A stretch of DNA of 64,000 nucleotides from Polydactylus sextarius (GCA_016801845.1 CM028906.1:13651001-13715000); one strand, 5' to 3'. Shown: positions 11,407 to 25,311, counted from the first letter of the stretch. The notes: a model not told the origin generated them from the sequence alone. Translations and numbers: made by a program.

Positions 11407-14400
11407 GTAAGGAGATGCTGGGGGGAGGAGAAAGAGCAAGAAGAGAAGGGGGAAAATAGGGCTTGACCTCTGACCTTTGATACAGAACATTTGTTATATT
11501 TGTTGCATGAATAATAACTAATATTTTTGATATCTTTTTAGCATATCCACAGTCAGGGAAGAAAAACCATAGTGTGAAAAACCTTGCTGGTGTGTTACAT
11601 CACTTTGCCTCCTCACTATTTGTTTGTAATGTTATTGCCAATTAAATTTAGCAGCCAAAGAATGAATACAATTTAAATCCAAATTGGACACATGGGAGGA
11701 AAGAGCATGACATATCTGCAAACTTTAATCAGCCATGTTCAGAGTGAGGCTTTACTAACTTTAATCACTACATCGTGTACAATAGCTATAGTGTAATTGC
11801 TGCAGCTTTTGTCGTTGATTGTCACTAGGACCGTCTGACCATTCAGCTGCTTACGGCTGAGTGCCGTAACGATGCTGATCGAAGAATATAAAATCTTTTG
11901 TTGACCTTGGTGACAAACAGGTGAAAAATCACACAGGTCAGGTTAGGACAATGTATTATGTTATGCTTGTTAACAAATCACTGGTTCTGTATGTTGTGAA
12001 ATCAATGCATTGTCTCTAAAGGAGTACTTACAGACTATTACATTGCATGACGCACAAGGTTAAGTATGTGTTTGAGTGGGTTAAAAACACAAGGCAACAA
12101 GGACATACATATTGCAGAGAGCACAAGGCAATGCAGCTCCATCTGTATGCTACACATGTAACTTGTTTTTGTCACTGCAATGGTATTTAGCAAAGGAGCG
12201 AAAGGTCATAAATTGTTAGTCCTGATTAGTCATTAATCGTTAAGGCCTGATTTACTGCTGAACTCTTGTGCTTTTTATGAATGAAAGGGGCGACTTTGCA
12301 CAAAGCTATTGTTTGTGTTGACATGGGAGTTGTAGACACAGAGTATTGAAAGGTAATTTAGGTGAGTGCACGCTGGTTAATCAGGGTCACATTTACCCAA
12401 GCTAGAGGACTATTTTTTTTAGCATTGGGATGGACTAATGGAACTAAGCCAATATTTTGACATAGTACTTATATCATAACAGTCATTCTTAATACTATGA
12501 TAATAAGTCTCTGCTGAAATATTTTTTCTGGTTAAAATTCTTAAGATTAATTAAAAAATCTGAAACATCACATTTATAATAAACGAAATAAGCTTCCACA
12601 CATTTATATCAATGTGGTGCCTAAGCGATGTATATAAAGTTTATAATAATAATAATACATTTTATTTATATTGCACTTTATATTACAATGAATCTCAAAA
12701 TGCTATAGTAAAATGGGATAAAAGAGTCAATAAAATGCTGTTAAGCAAAAGGCTTTGATACTGTGACGTAAAAGATGGAGACTACTTCAGTGCGGTATCC
12801 ACAGTGTAGCAGCCATGTTCTGTCGTAGTTCTGCTTTTTCTGATGTCTTCATTTATATTCCCTCACTGTAAGAGGTATTTGATTTTTATTTTTCAAGCTG
12901 TCGGGAAAACAGCAACAAAGTTAATAAGAAATTTTAAGATTAAGAGTCACCTTTCTATTTATTTTTTTATGTTGAATAATTAACATGGTGGTTTTGTTTG
13001 GCTTGGGGCTCACTTTTCATCTGACATTGAAAGAGAGTCCTTGTAACAAAGATGCAGTTCATTTACAACAAAAAGCTACAACAACAACAACAAAAAGCCT
13101 TTTTCACCAACCACTGACTTATTTTGAAAATGTATGTATCTAATTAATTATCTTCCTCAGAAAACCTTCTTGCATATAATTGTGATAATTGGCTGATGTA
13201 GGTGTACAGATAACACTTGGATCTTTTGAAAGACTCAAAGAAATTTCTCATTCCTCGGGGCAAATATTCAAAGCAGGTTTGCTGTGAAATTTACCTCTCG
13301 ATCTCACCTTCAAGTAAGTGAGGCTGTATGGAATAAATAAGAAATACATAGAGCTGTATATTAAATGAAAATGTTATATATATATTATATATATATATAT
13401 ATATATGAACTGAATGCTCTGACATGCAGTTGATTTTGTACTTCAGTGTTCAGAGACATGTAGCAGATGTTGGCGAGATAAGACCGAGATAAGATGATGA
13501 AATAGTTTGGGTAGATTTGTAAAATGACACTAAAAACACAGCAGTGGTTGGTGATGAAGGTTCTGTGTTGTTGTGTTGTGGCCAATTTCACTGTGTTCCT
13601 TCAGATAGTTGGTCAAACATAAAGGAGGTGATGATGACATGTGGGACTGAGAGAGAGACACAGATGAGATTTCACCATCTATTGTAATAGAATTTCAAAC
13701 AAAAAATGTGGGACTCTAACACAACTCTTGTGAAGCTCGTGGTGCAAGTCCTTCAGTGACAAAACCTCTTATAAACAAGAAAACACAAGTTGTGCTTTTA
13801 GGAAAGCGTACCATGGCTTAAGATACCTAAATTCATTTGCATCAAGTTCAGTTTACTGTATCTAAGGTTTATAAAAACACATGGAAATTTGCTAAAATCA
13901 CTATCATCCAACAGTGATGACAGTTTGTTTAGGGTAAGTTGCAGAAGACCTCAAAAGTCAGTATAATCCACTGAAAACTTAACTGAGTTGTAGTTCATTT
14001 CCACAGTCCCTCATCTGCCAATTGGTTGGTTCCCATTAGCTTTATGGGTAAACTTTCTTAACCCCAGCACACCATTTTCATTCAAAGGCTGGATGTGGAA
14101 AATAAAGGAAGGATGAGTGCCAGATCATGGGTCATATGGCATACTGCTAGTGTATATATCTCTGATGGCTTCAGTTGTAAATGTGTGGAGTTAATCCAGA
14201 CATACAATGTTCCTAACACAGCAGGGTCTCTGTTCATCCTTTTGTGCAGAGAGGATTTCACAGATCCCCCTCTTCAGGTCCCCTCACTGCCTCCAGTGTG
14301 ATCCTCTTTCCTCTCTGTTTTCTCATGAAATGAGACCTGACTACTATTTGATGCAGTTGCACTCTCTTTAATTCTGGTGGCAGACATATACATTTTCCTA

Positions 14401-17400
14401 TTCTGTTGTGAATTACATATTTTTTCTGTTGCACTGGGGAAAATGCTCCCAGTTGTGCATTAGTTCTACTGTAACACATCTCATGGCTAAAGAAATATTT
14501 TTGCATTGCATGTTGGTGTATGTGGTCAACATGGAAGTTCATTATGGAAACCCACAAGATTACTATGGGACAGGTAATAAACCTAATTAGATAAACAGTT
14601 CATATTGAACTTTTAGCTGAAATGCTGAGATGAAACATCAGCATCTTAAAAAAGAAACCACAGGAAGTGTCCATTACCCGTCAACCCATTACAAAATGGT
14701 AGCAAAACCTCCACCTGACAGTTACTTGTGAATAAAACACATTAGTAACAATTATTAACTGTAATACAGTGGTAAAGAAGAAGCTATACAGTCACTGCAT
14801 GGTTTCACAATGGAGGATTTTTCCAAATATGGGAATAGTAGCTAATTTTGGCTATAAGTGATGGTAGCTACTAGTTGTGCCAACAATATGCATACAAGCA
14901 GTATGATACACAACTGAGAGGTAAATCAGAAAGACTGTTATTATCCTATATAATATATAAAGAAGTATTTTAGTGAATGTACCTGTTGAGAATTTATTAA
15001 TGAATGAATGGGCACCATCTTGTTTTCCAGTGTCAAACCCTAACAAAACAAAGCTAGGATAACATTCACTGTATTTTTTTGGCTAAATAAATTATACTTT
15101 TACGATCAACTTCCATTCTTAAATATAGGAGCACTTATCTTTTGTCTCTCTCTTTGTCTCTCTTAATTTCAGAAAAAGCTGTTGCATGCTTCTCAATAGC
15201 ATGACATTTAAGCAAATAATTTTATCTAAGCTAAAATTCATTTCAAAGAAGTCATATTTCTCCTACATATATAATATATGGTGAAGCCCAAAGTGGTTTT
15301 TAATCATTTTGTTTTAACATACCTGAGCATCTCACAACAGAACCACATTTTGAAGGTGTCATAATTTGTACAATTAGAGTAAGTAATAAGTCATCTTCTG
15401 CCTAATGTACTCTTATATAACTAGAAGTAACCTCTCAAATAAATGGAATAGAATATTTTCTTATCTGCATCAAAACTGTGCGACAGTGTCAGCAGACATA
15501 CTTGCAAGTCAGTTGTATGTATTTGTGGTGTTCTTGGGTGGGTTATTTTAGAGTCAAAATTTTGGTTCCTGAGGCTCAGAGAGGTCACACTGAGAAAATT
15601 CAATGATTCAGTCACTGGCTGTATGTTTATCTCATTTTGACCTGTCATAGCAGAAAAGGCACAGGTGTAACAAATAATATTACTGATGGTTCCATCAATT
15701 TAGGTGTGTTAGTGAGCCAGCCACACTTATTGTAAACATAATGCAGTATTTGACAAAGGGCCTCTTGGCTCCGTGTGGGAAAATGCACGTCTCTGCAGTC
15801 GTACCCATATTAGTTTGATTTTGTTTAATAATGACACAGTAATAGCTTATAGCAGAGGTGAAAAAAAAGGGCAAACAAAAAAATTGTAGCACATCGGACA
15901 GAAAAATAAACATTTACAGGGCAGCACCTCATCACAAAACATAGACAAAAAAAAAAAAATCAATATGAAATAAATGTGAAATGGATCTGGTACGCTTGTG
16001 TAAGTGTGTGCGGGCACACTCCCTGACCATTAATCGACCCTTGGTGATTAGGTGCATCATGAAAGGAAATTGATTTAGCTTAGCGCATCTGTCTGTAATG
16101 GCTTCAGTGTGTAATCTAGTGCCACGTCACACATAGTCTGACTGACAGGGAACATCACTTAAAAGCACTAAAGGTTTCTTTTAAAGGTTTTCTCCGTTTG
16201 GAGATGTTAGAACGGCCATTGTGCAGACACATCGGTGAGCTGACAAGACCTTTGACCAGCAGAGAAGGAGCAGCATCATAACAAGTAATGGCTTTTGTGG
16301 TGGTGTTGCACTCTTTCTGCCTGAGTAAAGTCTTTTGGTGATTTCTCCCCATGAGTCTTTGTAACATATTAATCACTGAAAACATGAATTAATGAACATG
16401 TCTTGAATGGATGATTTAATGCAATTTTTTGTATATTTCTGCATATGGATGGGAAATCATTCAATGCCAGATTTAGCCCCTTAGGGTTTTGCCAGTAGAG
16501 TGACTTTGAACATCTTTTCATATAAATAAGGCAGATGCTGCTCTAATGTCAAGTAACTGGAAGAATAACAGGTGTGAAATGACGTATTTTTCATTAATTA
16601 GAATCTAGTTGTTTTGTGAGGTGAATATTTATTTATTCTCACAACTACACCTTTTGTGAGCTCCTATATACCAGAAGTAATAGTAGTTGCAGTTTTATCT
16701 TGTACACAAGATGTATGACAATGGAAAAAGGTGAGGAGAGAAAGGGCTTGGGTGGGTGACTGGAGGTTAACAACATCAATGTCTGTAGGTAGCGATGGTG
16801 ATGATTAAATATATAGATTTGACATTTTAATCAAACTGATGGTAATATAGATTTAATGTCCTCAATCAGTGACCACTCTGCCATTTTGCCAGTTAGCTAT
16901 CAATAGTAAAACAAAGCGCACAATGTATTTTGAGTGGGCCCAGGACACGTTGTCAATCAGAGTGACTTCCTCTGACAGATGAAGAAGTCTGCTATCAGGC
17001 TGCAGGCTGAAGACTAAATAACATTTAATTACCTGTCAAACTCTCATCAACTCCTCAACCAACAAAGCCAACACCATGAATACGCTCTAATTATTCACTC
17101 TTTGATTTGTTTTCTTTACTATGCTGGGCTTCTTGGGTTGAAAGTTATTGTTCTTATTTTTAATTTAAAACTATCATAATATATAGGCCAGTTTATTGGG
17201 TCTTTAAGTTGGTGTGTTAGATTTTTAAATCACATTCTAAAACGCACAAATCTTTATCGAGTACAAAAATAAAGTGTGACCTTAATTGTCATTTTACCTT
17301 ACTGTTACCCTGATTTTCTCATGCAGAAACAAAGTCTATTAATTTTAAAGAATTGAATCATGAATTTTTAACCAAGTTGTACTTTTGAACTGTTTTTTAT

Positions 17401-20400
17401 TTGAGTCACGACAGACTTTATTTAATTTATAATGTGATGCAATCTCCTCCCCACAGAATGCAAAGTAGGCACTTGTCTGTCAAGTTCAGTAGTCGTGAGG
17501 CAGTCGAACTTCACTTTACAAAACAATTTCATAAAAAAAAGGCAATATCAGCTATTTTCAGTCATAAGTCCTCCTGCTGTGCTGATGTTAATTCCACCAA
17601 TATTGTGGTTATTAACTTTAACTTACATAATAATCTCTGGTTCAGCTATTTAAAAAATAAAGACCAATGCGCTGCTCCTCTGCCTGACCATGCGTGAATA
17701 ATCCGGCTTTAAGTCTTTAACTCTTCGACCAGCAGTAATTTATTTTGTACTTCCTGTTCTTGATGAGAAAAAAGGGCAATAATGGAGAAAAATAATGGTG
17801 AAAACAGTTGATAACACGGTGTGAGAATTTTCTGCTTAGAGTGAGTTGTTGTTGGTGGATGAAGCGGCTGCAGAATGAATTAATCAGACAGGAATAGTTA
17901 GTTGACTTTAATGTACTTATTCACGGTTGAGCAGACACTTTCCATTACTTTTTAATCAGCAAAACTTTCTTTTCAACTCTTTTCAACTGAAGACAAAACC
18001 TATTGATCATAGTTACACATAGATATTGATATTTATTTGATTAAAAATGATGTTTTGCAGGAGTGTCCACCACTCTCTTCTTATCCTTGAACTGTGACTT
18101 GGATGTAAAGTTTTTCAGACAACAAAACAGGTCAAATGGCACAACATCAGCTCATGTAGTTGCATGGTAACAGCTGACAGGTTGAGTCCAAATGAAAGGT
18201 ATATTGGCTGTGACAGAAATATTGTAGCTCTGTGGACAGGCATTTCCTCTCATCTGAAAGATGATCTTATTCATCATCTACTGGACCGTAAAAAAACTCC
18301 ATCAGCAGCGCCTCAGCACAGCACAGACAGTAATGACTTAATTAACTGGTTTATTTAGTGGTTAATCAGTTAATTAAAAGCAGAATAATTGGGTTTTTAA
18401 AGGCTCTCTCGAGAGAACCTGGCAGATCACAGTATAAGACCACAGAAAAGATCAGTCAATGAGAAGTCCTGCTGATTTTTAATGAGCTTTTAACAACATG
18501 GAGTAGTTTACGATGAGAGGACAGACAAACATATAAAGATTACTTTATTCAACTAGCGTGAACTTGTGCGCACACATCTGTGGTATATCCACAGGCCTTA
18601 ATGACTACATCATCCTTTTGTTCAATCTTATTCTAGGTTAAATACCAACTTTTTTGAACAGTGTTAGAAGCTACTGCTGCTCAGCTCGGCCACATACGTT
18701 TTCTCCATCGACTAAAACCTCCGAATGTGCTCTGAGGTTATGTCTGTTCATGTTTTACCAAGTAAGATCACCGTAAAAATCATCATTTGTCAAGTGAGTG
18801 AAGTCAATTCCTTTGCTTTCCTCCTTTTTTTCTCTAAACGCCACTCTGAGGTTGATATTGTGGTTCTGGAGTGAAATGTCTCAGCCACGACATCCATTGG
18901 TATAATGACAGCTAATTTTTAGAAGCCCAGATTTACTGACAGGGCGAATGGACAATAAGATGTATTGTAGCCAAATGAACACACCCAAGCTGTTTGTCTA
19001 AATCTGCTGCCATCCTCCAGTTGTGTCCCGCCCTCGGCTGTCCTACAATATTCTTGTGTGAAGTGGCTTTGCTGCTCTTTTGTCCTTCACTGACAAACAC
19101 ATCCACTTTCCTCCTGAAAGACGATTAAGTCTCACACTCTCTCTCACACACACACACACTTTCCCTTCTTTTCACACAAGAAGCCTGATTATTTCTTTAG
19201 TAATTTTGCAGTGTTGCTGTTTTATGGGTAGTTAGAGATTGGGATGAACTATAGTGCAAATACCATTTTATCAGTTTTTAATTACTCCAGATTTCTAAAA
19301 CATAATTTTCAGTTGAAGACAAATTAGTTTTACTTTCTGTCACATCAATTTTACAGATAATGACAACTAACAGGAGGAGAGCGAGTAATTGTATATGTGT
19401 GTGTGAGTGTGTCGGTTTGTATGCCTTAATATTATGCATGTTTTGTGTGTGAGTGCGTGGTGTTCAGCAAGAAACAGTGACTAAGTTTGTTGCCAGAGGC
19501 ATTAATTGAGGCATCAATTAAAGGAGTTAATGAGTTTGTTTAATGAGATGAAAACTCTGGTCGTGTTTCTGACGTCAGACTCACCAGACTGGGTTGTTCC
19601 TTCCCAGAATAAGGTCAAACAAATTTCTTTTCCTCTTTCTTCATTTTTCAAGTCTCTTTTTTGGTCACTTATCTGCTTCCATCTGTCTCCAAGTCACACT
19701 TCATGCCCCCTTCAACTCATTTCCTCTGCCTTATTGCCCTCTTTGCCTTTCCTTTATCCATTCATGTCAGAAACCTCCACACTGGCAAATTTGTCCTTTG
19801 CTGTGATTATAGAAAGATACAAATTCTCTGTAAAAAAAAAAAATGTAGTTCCAGTTCATTACCATCTGTGTAAAACATGACCAGCTGTGGATTATGACTC
19901 CGTATGAAATGGCAGTTCTTTGACTAATAGTTTTGGTTCTGTGTAAGTGCGTCACTGCTACCACCCTTGACACAGAGTTATTTTTTGGACAGTGCACATA
20001 ATCACAGATTCTTGTTGATTTTTCCAACAATATACATACTCATAATTATAATATATCTATTTGGATTTGAATGTTGATTTCAGTCAAACTCTGACTGATG
20101 ACATTGAAGGAATATACTATCACAGCTGGCCCCTGCCCAACACTGTACTAGCAGATAAACATGCTATACTTGTAACTTGAAATTATAGTTGAACATTAGC
20201 ACATTAACACAAACAAGACTGGTAACTTTCAAAACTGTGAACAACAGCTAAAGCTAAATAGCTAAAGTGATGGTAAATAACTTAATAGCTAAGTGGATAC
20301 ATATAAATAAAAACAATTTTAGTCCCGTTTACAGTATTTCTTAGTGAAACTTGACCATTTCTATCTGTGTCCTGTTGTAATGCTAAGCTAGCTCCACACA

Positions 20401-20663
20401 CACTTTACTCATTTTGATTTGACTGTGCCAAGACAAACCGCTATTACCACTTTTGTGCATTAAAAAATAAAGCTCACTATGTCTCAAATAAACACAAAAT
20501 GTACTTTACATGACCTCAGATATAGTTTTGTTAACAGGGGCTAGCAGGTTCTAGATAGACCCAGACCCAGACCTCTATATTTCAGGTAGGTGAAGGCATT
20601 TGTACAATGAGATGAGAGTCAAACTGTTTTGGTGAACTTTTGTGTTTGATCTTTGTTATGCAG
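11407..20663 (+). other. pnoc: pnoc intron 1 (predicted, 9.3 kb)
   Basis: No coding exon was recognised here. Contents seen are a degenerate copy of a teleost repeat at about 12640-12720, a (TA)n run at about 13375-13406, short CA runs near 19145-19160, and otherwise AT-rich DNA. The open frames at 14.1-14.6, 15.4-15.9, 17.4-17.7 and 19.5-20.0 kb have no family resemblance or splice support. Confidence 0.5.
12640..12720 (+). repeat. degenerate teleost interspersed repeat fragment
   Basis: The run AATAATAATACATTTTATTT followed by ATATTGCACTTT resembles a very common fish repeat in which an (AAT)n run is followed by a sequence reading roughly 'ACATTTTATTTATATAGCGCC'. The match is by memory and the copy is diverged. 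Confidence 0.5.
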
Positions 20664-20677
20664 CAGACGGTGGGACG

Positions 20678-20807
20678 ATGAAGACTGTGGTGGCTCTGCT
20701 GCTGCTCTGTCTGTGTGATCCAGGACTGAGTGACTGCCAGGCAGACTGCCTGTCCTGCAGCCACATCCTGCCCAAACAACTCAGCTTCAACACAATGGTG
20801 AGGAGTC

Positions 20808-20886
<79 letters not shown>

Positions 20887-22867
20887 ACTACAGATGGCAA
20901 GAGTGGAACTCCAACCCATAACAGAGGGGGCAGACATTCATTGTGGCTGCAGGCATAAAACAAATTGTTGTGTCTAGACTAAAAGTCACCAAATCTATGT
21001 TGATGTTGATGTTTGCACTTATGACCATTTTTTTCTGCTTAAGATTTTTCAATGTAACTGTTGTGTAACTTAAAACGATAGGTGTCAATTATAAACCATT
21101 TATCTGACTTTCACTGAGCTGCTCCTCGTATTGTTCATGCTGCACCATCATGGCTCTGTGGAAAACACACTGTCTGATGTAAAAGGTCAATACAGACAAA
21201 AATCGACTATACTCCCACATAAATTCAAACAAACTCACACAAACACCATCTATCCACGGGGTGCTTTTAATTTGGTGATAAAATAAGTGGGCCCCCTCCC
21301 ACACCTCCTCCATGTACTCATCTTATCCTCTCTCCATCTCCCTCACTGTCTCTTGCTCAACAAATTACCCTTTTGGCATTTGAGTTTTAATTTGTTGTGG
21401 CTAATTGATTCCTGGGGATAGATGTGTGTTTCTTTTCTCAGTGTTTATACCCGCTGGTTGTTTCTCTCTGTTAAGGACATGTCTGCTCCTCAGACATTGA
21501 CAGGGAACACACAGGAAGACATTCAAGTCCACACGGCTCAAAACATAAAACTTTGCACTGTTAGTGTTTTAAGTGTCAGACAATTTTAATTTTAAGGGAC
21601 CTCAAGTGAGTGTATGGGGCTGAGAAGGTGAATATCACAACTTAAATGCTATTTTTATTAAGGTGAAGGTAAATATCTCGTTGAATGCCATCTACCGATG
21701 ACCTGAATCATACCTCCTTTGCTGATTTAAATTTTCTTCCTTTATCTCTGTTGCTGCTTCATGCCTGAAAGGCAGTTTACTTATAAATCAATGAGAGACC
21801 AGAGATTCCATGATTAGTCTGCTTTATGGAAACACCAATGCCCAAAGCAATACAGTATTTCATTCGTAGTAATAATCTGCATTCTTCACCTGACAGATAT
21901 ATTTCCCACCACACACAATAACACACACGCACACATATGCACACAGTGAAGAGACAGATATGGGTTACAAACGATCTATAAATCCAATCAATCTCCTTCT
22001 GTCCTTGATTTTTTTGTTGTTGTTTGAGTTAAGGACTTTGCACTTAAACAACCCTCAAAAGATGCTTTGAGTAACCCTGTCTCATGTTACTAAAAGTCTG
22101 TGGTCCTGTTAGTGATTATTTGAGCAAAATGCAGGCATTGACATGTTATCATGCTCACAGTGAAGGTGTTAAGTTAATGTTGAGCAGGTATAATGAAACC
22201 TATGCTCCTCATTTGTCATCAAAAATGATCTCTTGTCTTGTCTTGTCAGGTGTGTCTCATTGAGTGTGAAGGCAACGTCTCCCCAGCCTTCTCCTGGGAC
22301 TTTTGCCGTAAAGCACTGTCGTCACCACTTTCCTCCCTCAGTGGAACTACATGGAAAAGATCTCAGGAGGAGGCAGATGCCCTGTTCCCTGAGGAGGGAG
22401 AGCAGGTGGAGGGAGGTCTGCTGCTTCCCATTGCATTGCAGAGGTTTGATCATGTAACAAGGTCACTTGGTGTAGATGAGAGGGATCTGGGTGATAAGGT
22501 TGGTCAGCTGAACACTGCTTACAATTCCCAGAATGCCTTGTCCTTTGAAGATGAGTATGATGAGGAAGCGGGGCAGGAAGAAGGTGATGCTAACGTGGCA
22601 GCAACAGACCAGGGTGATGTAGGGCTGAGCGTCTCCAAGAGGTTTGGGGGTTTTGTCAAAGGGAGGCACGGCTACAGGAAGCTGATGTCTCCAGGAAGAT
22701 CATACCAGAAGAGGTACGGAGGATTCATCGGTATTCGGAAATCAGCCCGCAAGTGGAACAACCAAAAACGCTTCAGTGAGTTCCTGAAGCAGTACCTGGG
22801 GATGAGCACTCGTGCCACTGAGTTCAACAGCGTGTCAGAGGACCTCACCCAACAGAATGAAGTTTAA
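20678..22867 (+). CDS. pnoc: prepronociceptin (nociceptin/orphanin FQ precursor)
   Basis: Two coding exons, 20678-20797 and 22250-22867, join in phase 0 to give 245 aa. The exon carrying the start codon begins at about 20664. Residues 1-19 form a signal peptide. Six cysteines (20, 24, 27, 42, 46, 59) form the disulfide-rich N-terminal domain shared by opioid precursors. An acidic stretch at about 139-152 precedes the peptide cassette. Lys-Arg pairs at 170-171, 194-195 and 213-214 release three products: a 22-residue FGGF peptide (172-193), nociceptin YGGFIGIRKSARKWNNQ (196-212) and a C-terminal piece starting FSEFLKQYL. The last two match mammalian nociceptin and its FSEF neighbour by position and sequence. 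The product is secreted from neurons and acts on the NOP receptor. It is longer than human PNOC (176 aa). Nociceptin starts with Tyr where mammals have Phe. Teleosts have pnoca and pnocb, and I cannot say which this is. Confidence 0.97.
20812..20884. repeat. (CT)n-(CA)n compound microsatellite at the pnoc intron 2 donor
   Basis: About 20 CT units run into about 15 CA units. The tract starts only about 15 nt after the exon 2 splice donor (GT at 20798). Leu-Ser-Thr-His and Cys-Val-Arg-Glu frames crossing it are artefacts. Confidence 0.97.
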
Positions 22868-23582
22868 CACCTTTAAACTACAGCCATAAAACAATTACCT
22901 TACGTATTTACACTTGATCTTGTTTTGCATTTCGATCACCAATCTGTCAAACTTACACCGGTTTCACCGAAGTTGCCACAAATGAAACAAAGCGATTAAA
23001 CAAAAATTTTAAAATTATGATGAAGTAGGTAGGAACTCTCCTGACTCATTCAGACCATCCATCTAGTTATCCTTAGGGGATGTACACATTTATTTATTTT
23101 TTTTAATTTATGTTTTATTTCAATAGCATTTCGTGAGATTAGAAGGAAGCTCTCAAAGTGAGAATCCTCCACAGTCCTGGACTCCTGGGTTGCAGGAAAT
23201 TAAAGGATTTATTTTACTGCTCATTTAAAATCTCCTTGATAAGACAGAAGCAAGTTAGTATTGTTATTGCTTTTTCCCTGTATAATACTGGTTATTTTAT
23301 GTATTATTTTATGTACTAAGTCATGTATGAAAAGCGCTATTTCTTCTTGCTTTGGGGAATCCTTGAGAAATATTTAACAACCTCTGCTATCAAGCAGGAA
23401 AAGTGTATTTATTGTTCTACCATAATTTTTTTTTTCTTTCTTTCTTTCTGTCTTTTAAATACACAACCCAGTATCTGGACAATACCAGTGTTTTTTTTAT
23501 GTTTTGGCATTATGTTTAGGCAACGTCAGCTCTAATGTAGAGTATACTGTATGTGACTTGTGGGAAATAATTGAAAACATGC

Positions 23583-23604
23583 AAAAAAAAAAAAAAAAAA
23601 AAAA
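23583..23604 (+). repeat. A22 homopolymer in the pnoc 3' UTR
   Basis: This pure A run lies within the predicted pnoc 3' UTR, about 270 nt before the polyadenylation signal. It could cause internal oligo-dT priming and false 3' ends in cDNA data. Confidence 0.9.
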
Positions 23605-23872
23605 CAGCTAAAACTCACTGATTTATCACTGTGCTGAAACACGGCTGAAGCAGGTTTCAACGTGGTGCAGTGGTGAAGTGACAGACGACACAACACTCAG
23701 CGTTCATGACGTTATGTTCAAGTGAGCTTCATGTCTGACTGATGCTTGTGTTCAGATGCCAGACTCTCATATGTACAAACAGTGTTTGGTATTTTTCCTT
23801 TTATGTGTAACTGTGTAAAATGTTTTTGTTGCCCTCTATGAGAACCTGTAAATAGCTGAATTTAAACATGTC

Positions 23873-23878
23873 AATAAA
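23873..23878 (+). terminator. pnoc: pnoc polyadenylation signal
   Basis: AATAAA within GTCAATAAAAATAG, about 1 kb after the pnoc stop codon, is the best signal in the interval before pdpr. It gives a predicted 3' end near 23895. Confidence 0.7.
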
Positions 23879-23899
23879 AATAGTTTACTATTTCCTCCG

Positions 23900-25165
23900 T
23901 GGCTTGTCCTGCAGCAACTGATTCTGTGTCTTGAGGTGTTTTGTTCATGGTATTTCTAGCACAGACACTAATGGAGGTGGATCATAGTTATCATCATATC
24001 ACAGAGCTACAAAGTTTTAATATAAGTTAGAAGGTTTTAATGATAGAATGATAACATGGGTGCCAAGTTTGTCTAATACTTCTTTGGCCCACATCTGTCC
24101 TCAAATGTAGGTTATACATTAGTGGTAAAACATTAATACATTTATTAGTTATAAATTATATTATAATAATTATAATAGAGGAATTCTGATTCTTCTGATT
24201 ATAAGTTTTATAGTCAGTATTCAATAGTTCATCAGGTTTACAGTTGTAAATGTTTATAGGTTGAAAATCCAGATGTGTTGACCTTTTTCAGTAGGTCAGA
24301 GATTAAATGCTTCAGTGATTACATGATGAACCTCAACGTGGGATAATCAAAAAAAAAAAAGAAAAGAAAAAAAGATCATATTATAGCCTTACAACTGATT
24401 TGCAAACCATCGATAATCAGATTTATTAAATATGACTAAATCCATTATCACAAACTATCGACCCTTGATAAAGGGTCATTCATCACTAATTTGGTGAATT
24501 GACAATCAGAGAAAATTATGATTATTGCCTTAATAAAGTAAAATCACAGACACATCTGTCACCACTTCTGCTGTCAGTGTGAACATACGATGTTTGAATA
24601 AAACAATTATATATATAGATGAATGATTGCAAAATATCACGTGCTCAGTTTACACATCAAATGAGAAAGCCATCTTCCGTACCAATAGACACTGAGGCTG
24701 TGTGAAAACAAACGCACAAGAAATATACCAGAAACAAGTCATGTATCTTCTTTATGAGAGTATCGACGCAGTGGACCTCATTTATCAATAAAAATTTCAT
24801 TACACGCTCCATTGCGACATTTCAAGCAGGCTTTGGTGCCCCCCAGTGGCCATTCCTGTACATGCGTTTTTACCGTGTGTGGCATTTTTGGACAAAATGT
24901 CCAAACGAATAAGTGAATCTCACTTTATCCACATAACATGAAACAAGGGATTCTTATTACACCCACACTAATACTGACCAATGCCACATTTACATTGTTC
25001 AGGATGTCTAACTGGTTTTGTTAAATTGAGAATGATACATAAGCAATACATGTTGAAATGTCTAATAGATAGACCAACGATCTGTATTTTAAGTAATTTT
25101 ATTACACATTATCCGGCCGTTTGACAAGAAAACACTAAAACAGTCTGAAACACTTTATTTTGAAG
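23900..25165. other. intergenic spacer between pnoc and pdpr
   Basis: AT-rich DNA with an A-rich run near 24350-24375 and no open frame of note. Nothing else specific was recognised. Confidence 0.6.
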
Positions 25166-25172
25166 GTTTACA

Positions 25173-25181
25173 CCGGAAGTG
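25173..25181 (+). promoter_or_regulatory. pdpr: ETS/GABP-type site in the predicted pdpr promoter
   Basis: CCGGAAGTG is a full ETS-family (GABPA/NRF-2-like) core. It lies about 140 bp upstream of a GT donor at 25312 (GAAAAC|GTGAG) that would close a 5' non-coding exon. No TATA box is visible. TATA-less, ETS-driven promoters are common for nuclear genes of mitochondrial proteins. The start of transcription is not determined. Confidence 0.5.
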
Positions 25182-25189
25182 CGAGTTGA

Positions 25190-25311
25190 CCGTTAAGCCA
25201 GTTTGATGCTGCTGCACCCAAACAAGACTTTCTGTCGTATCACTGAGCCGCTACTTTCTACTGGTTTCTGCTGTCATTAAAACATTACAGCGTCTGGACT
25301 TCGTTGAAAAC
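25190..25311 (+). other. pdpr: pdpr non-coding exon 1 (predicted)
   Basis: The segment ends at a consensus donor (C|GTGAGT at 25312) and would splice to the acceptor TTGCAG, whose exon starts at 25935, 12 nt before the start codon. Its 5' end is an estimate. The 0.6-kb intron that follows is richer in CpG than its surroundings. Confidence 0.45.

Noticed and set aside
20582..20937. Arg-Glu/Cys-Val minus-strand frames and an extended plus frame over pnoc exon 2
   Set aside because: Minus frames are shadows of pnoc and the microsatellite. The plus frame reads through the splice donor into the repeat.
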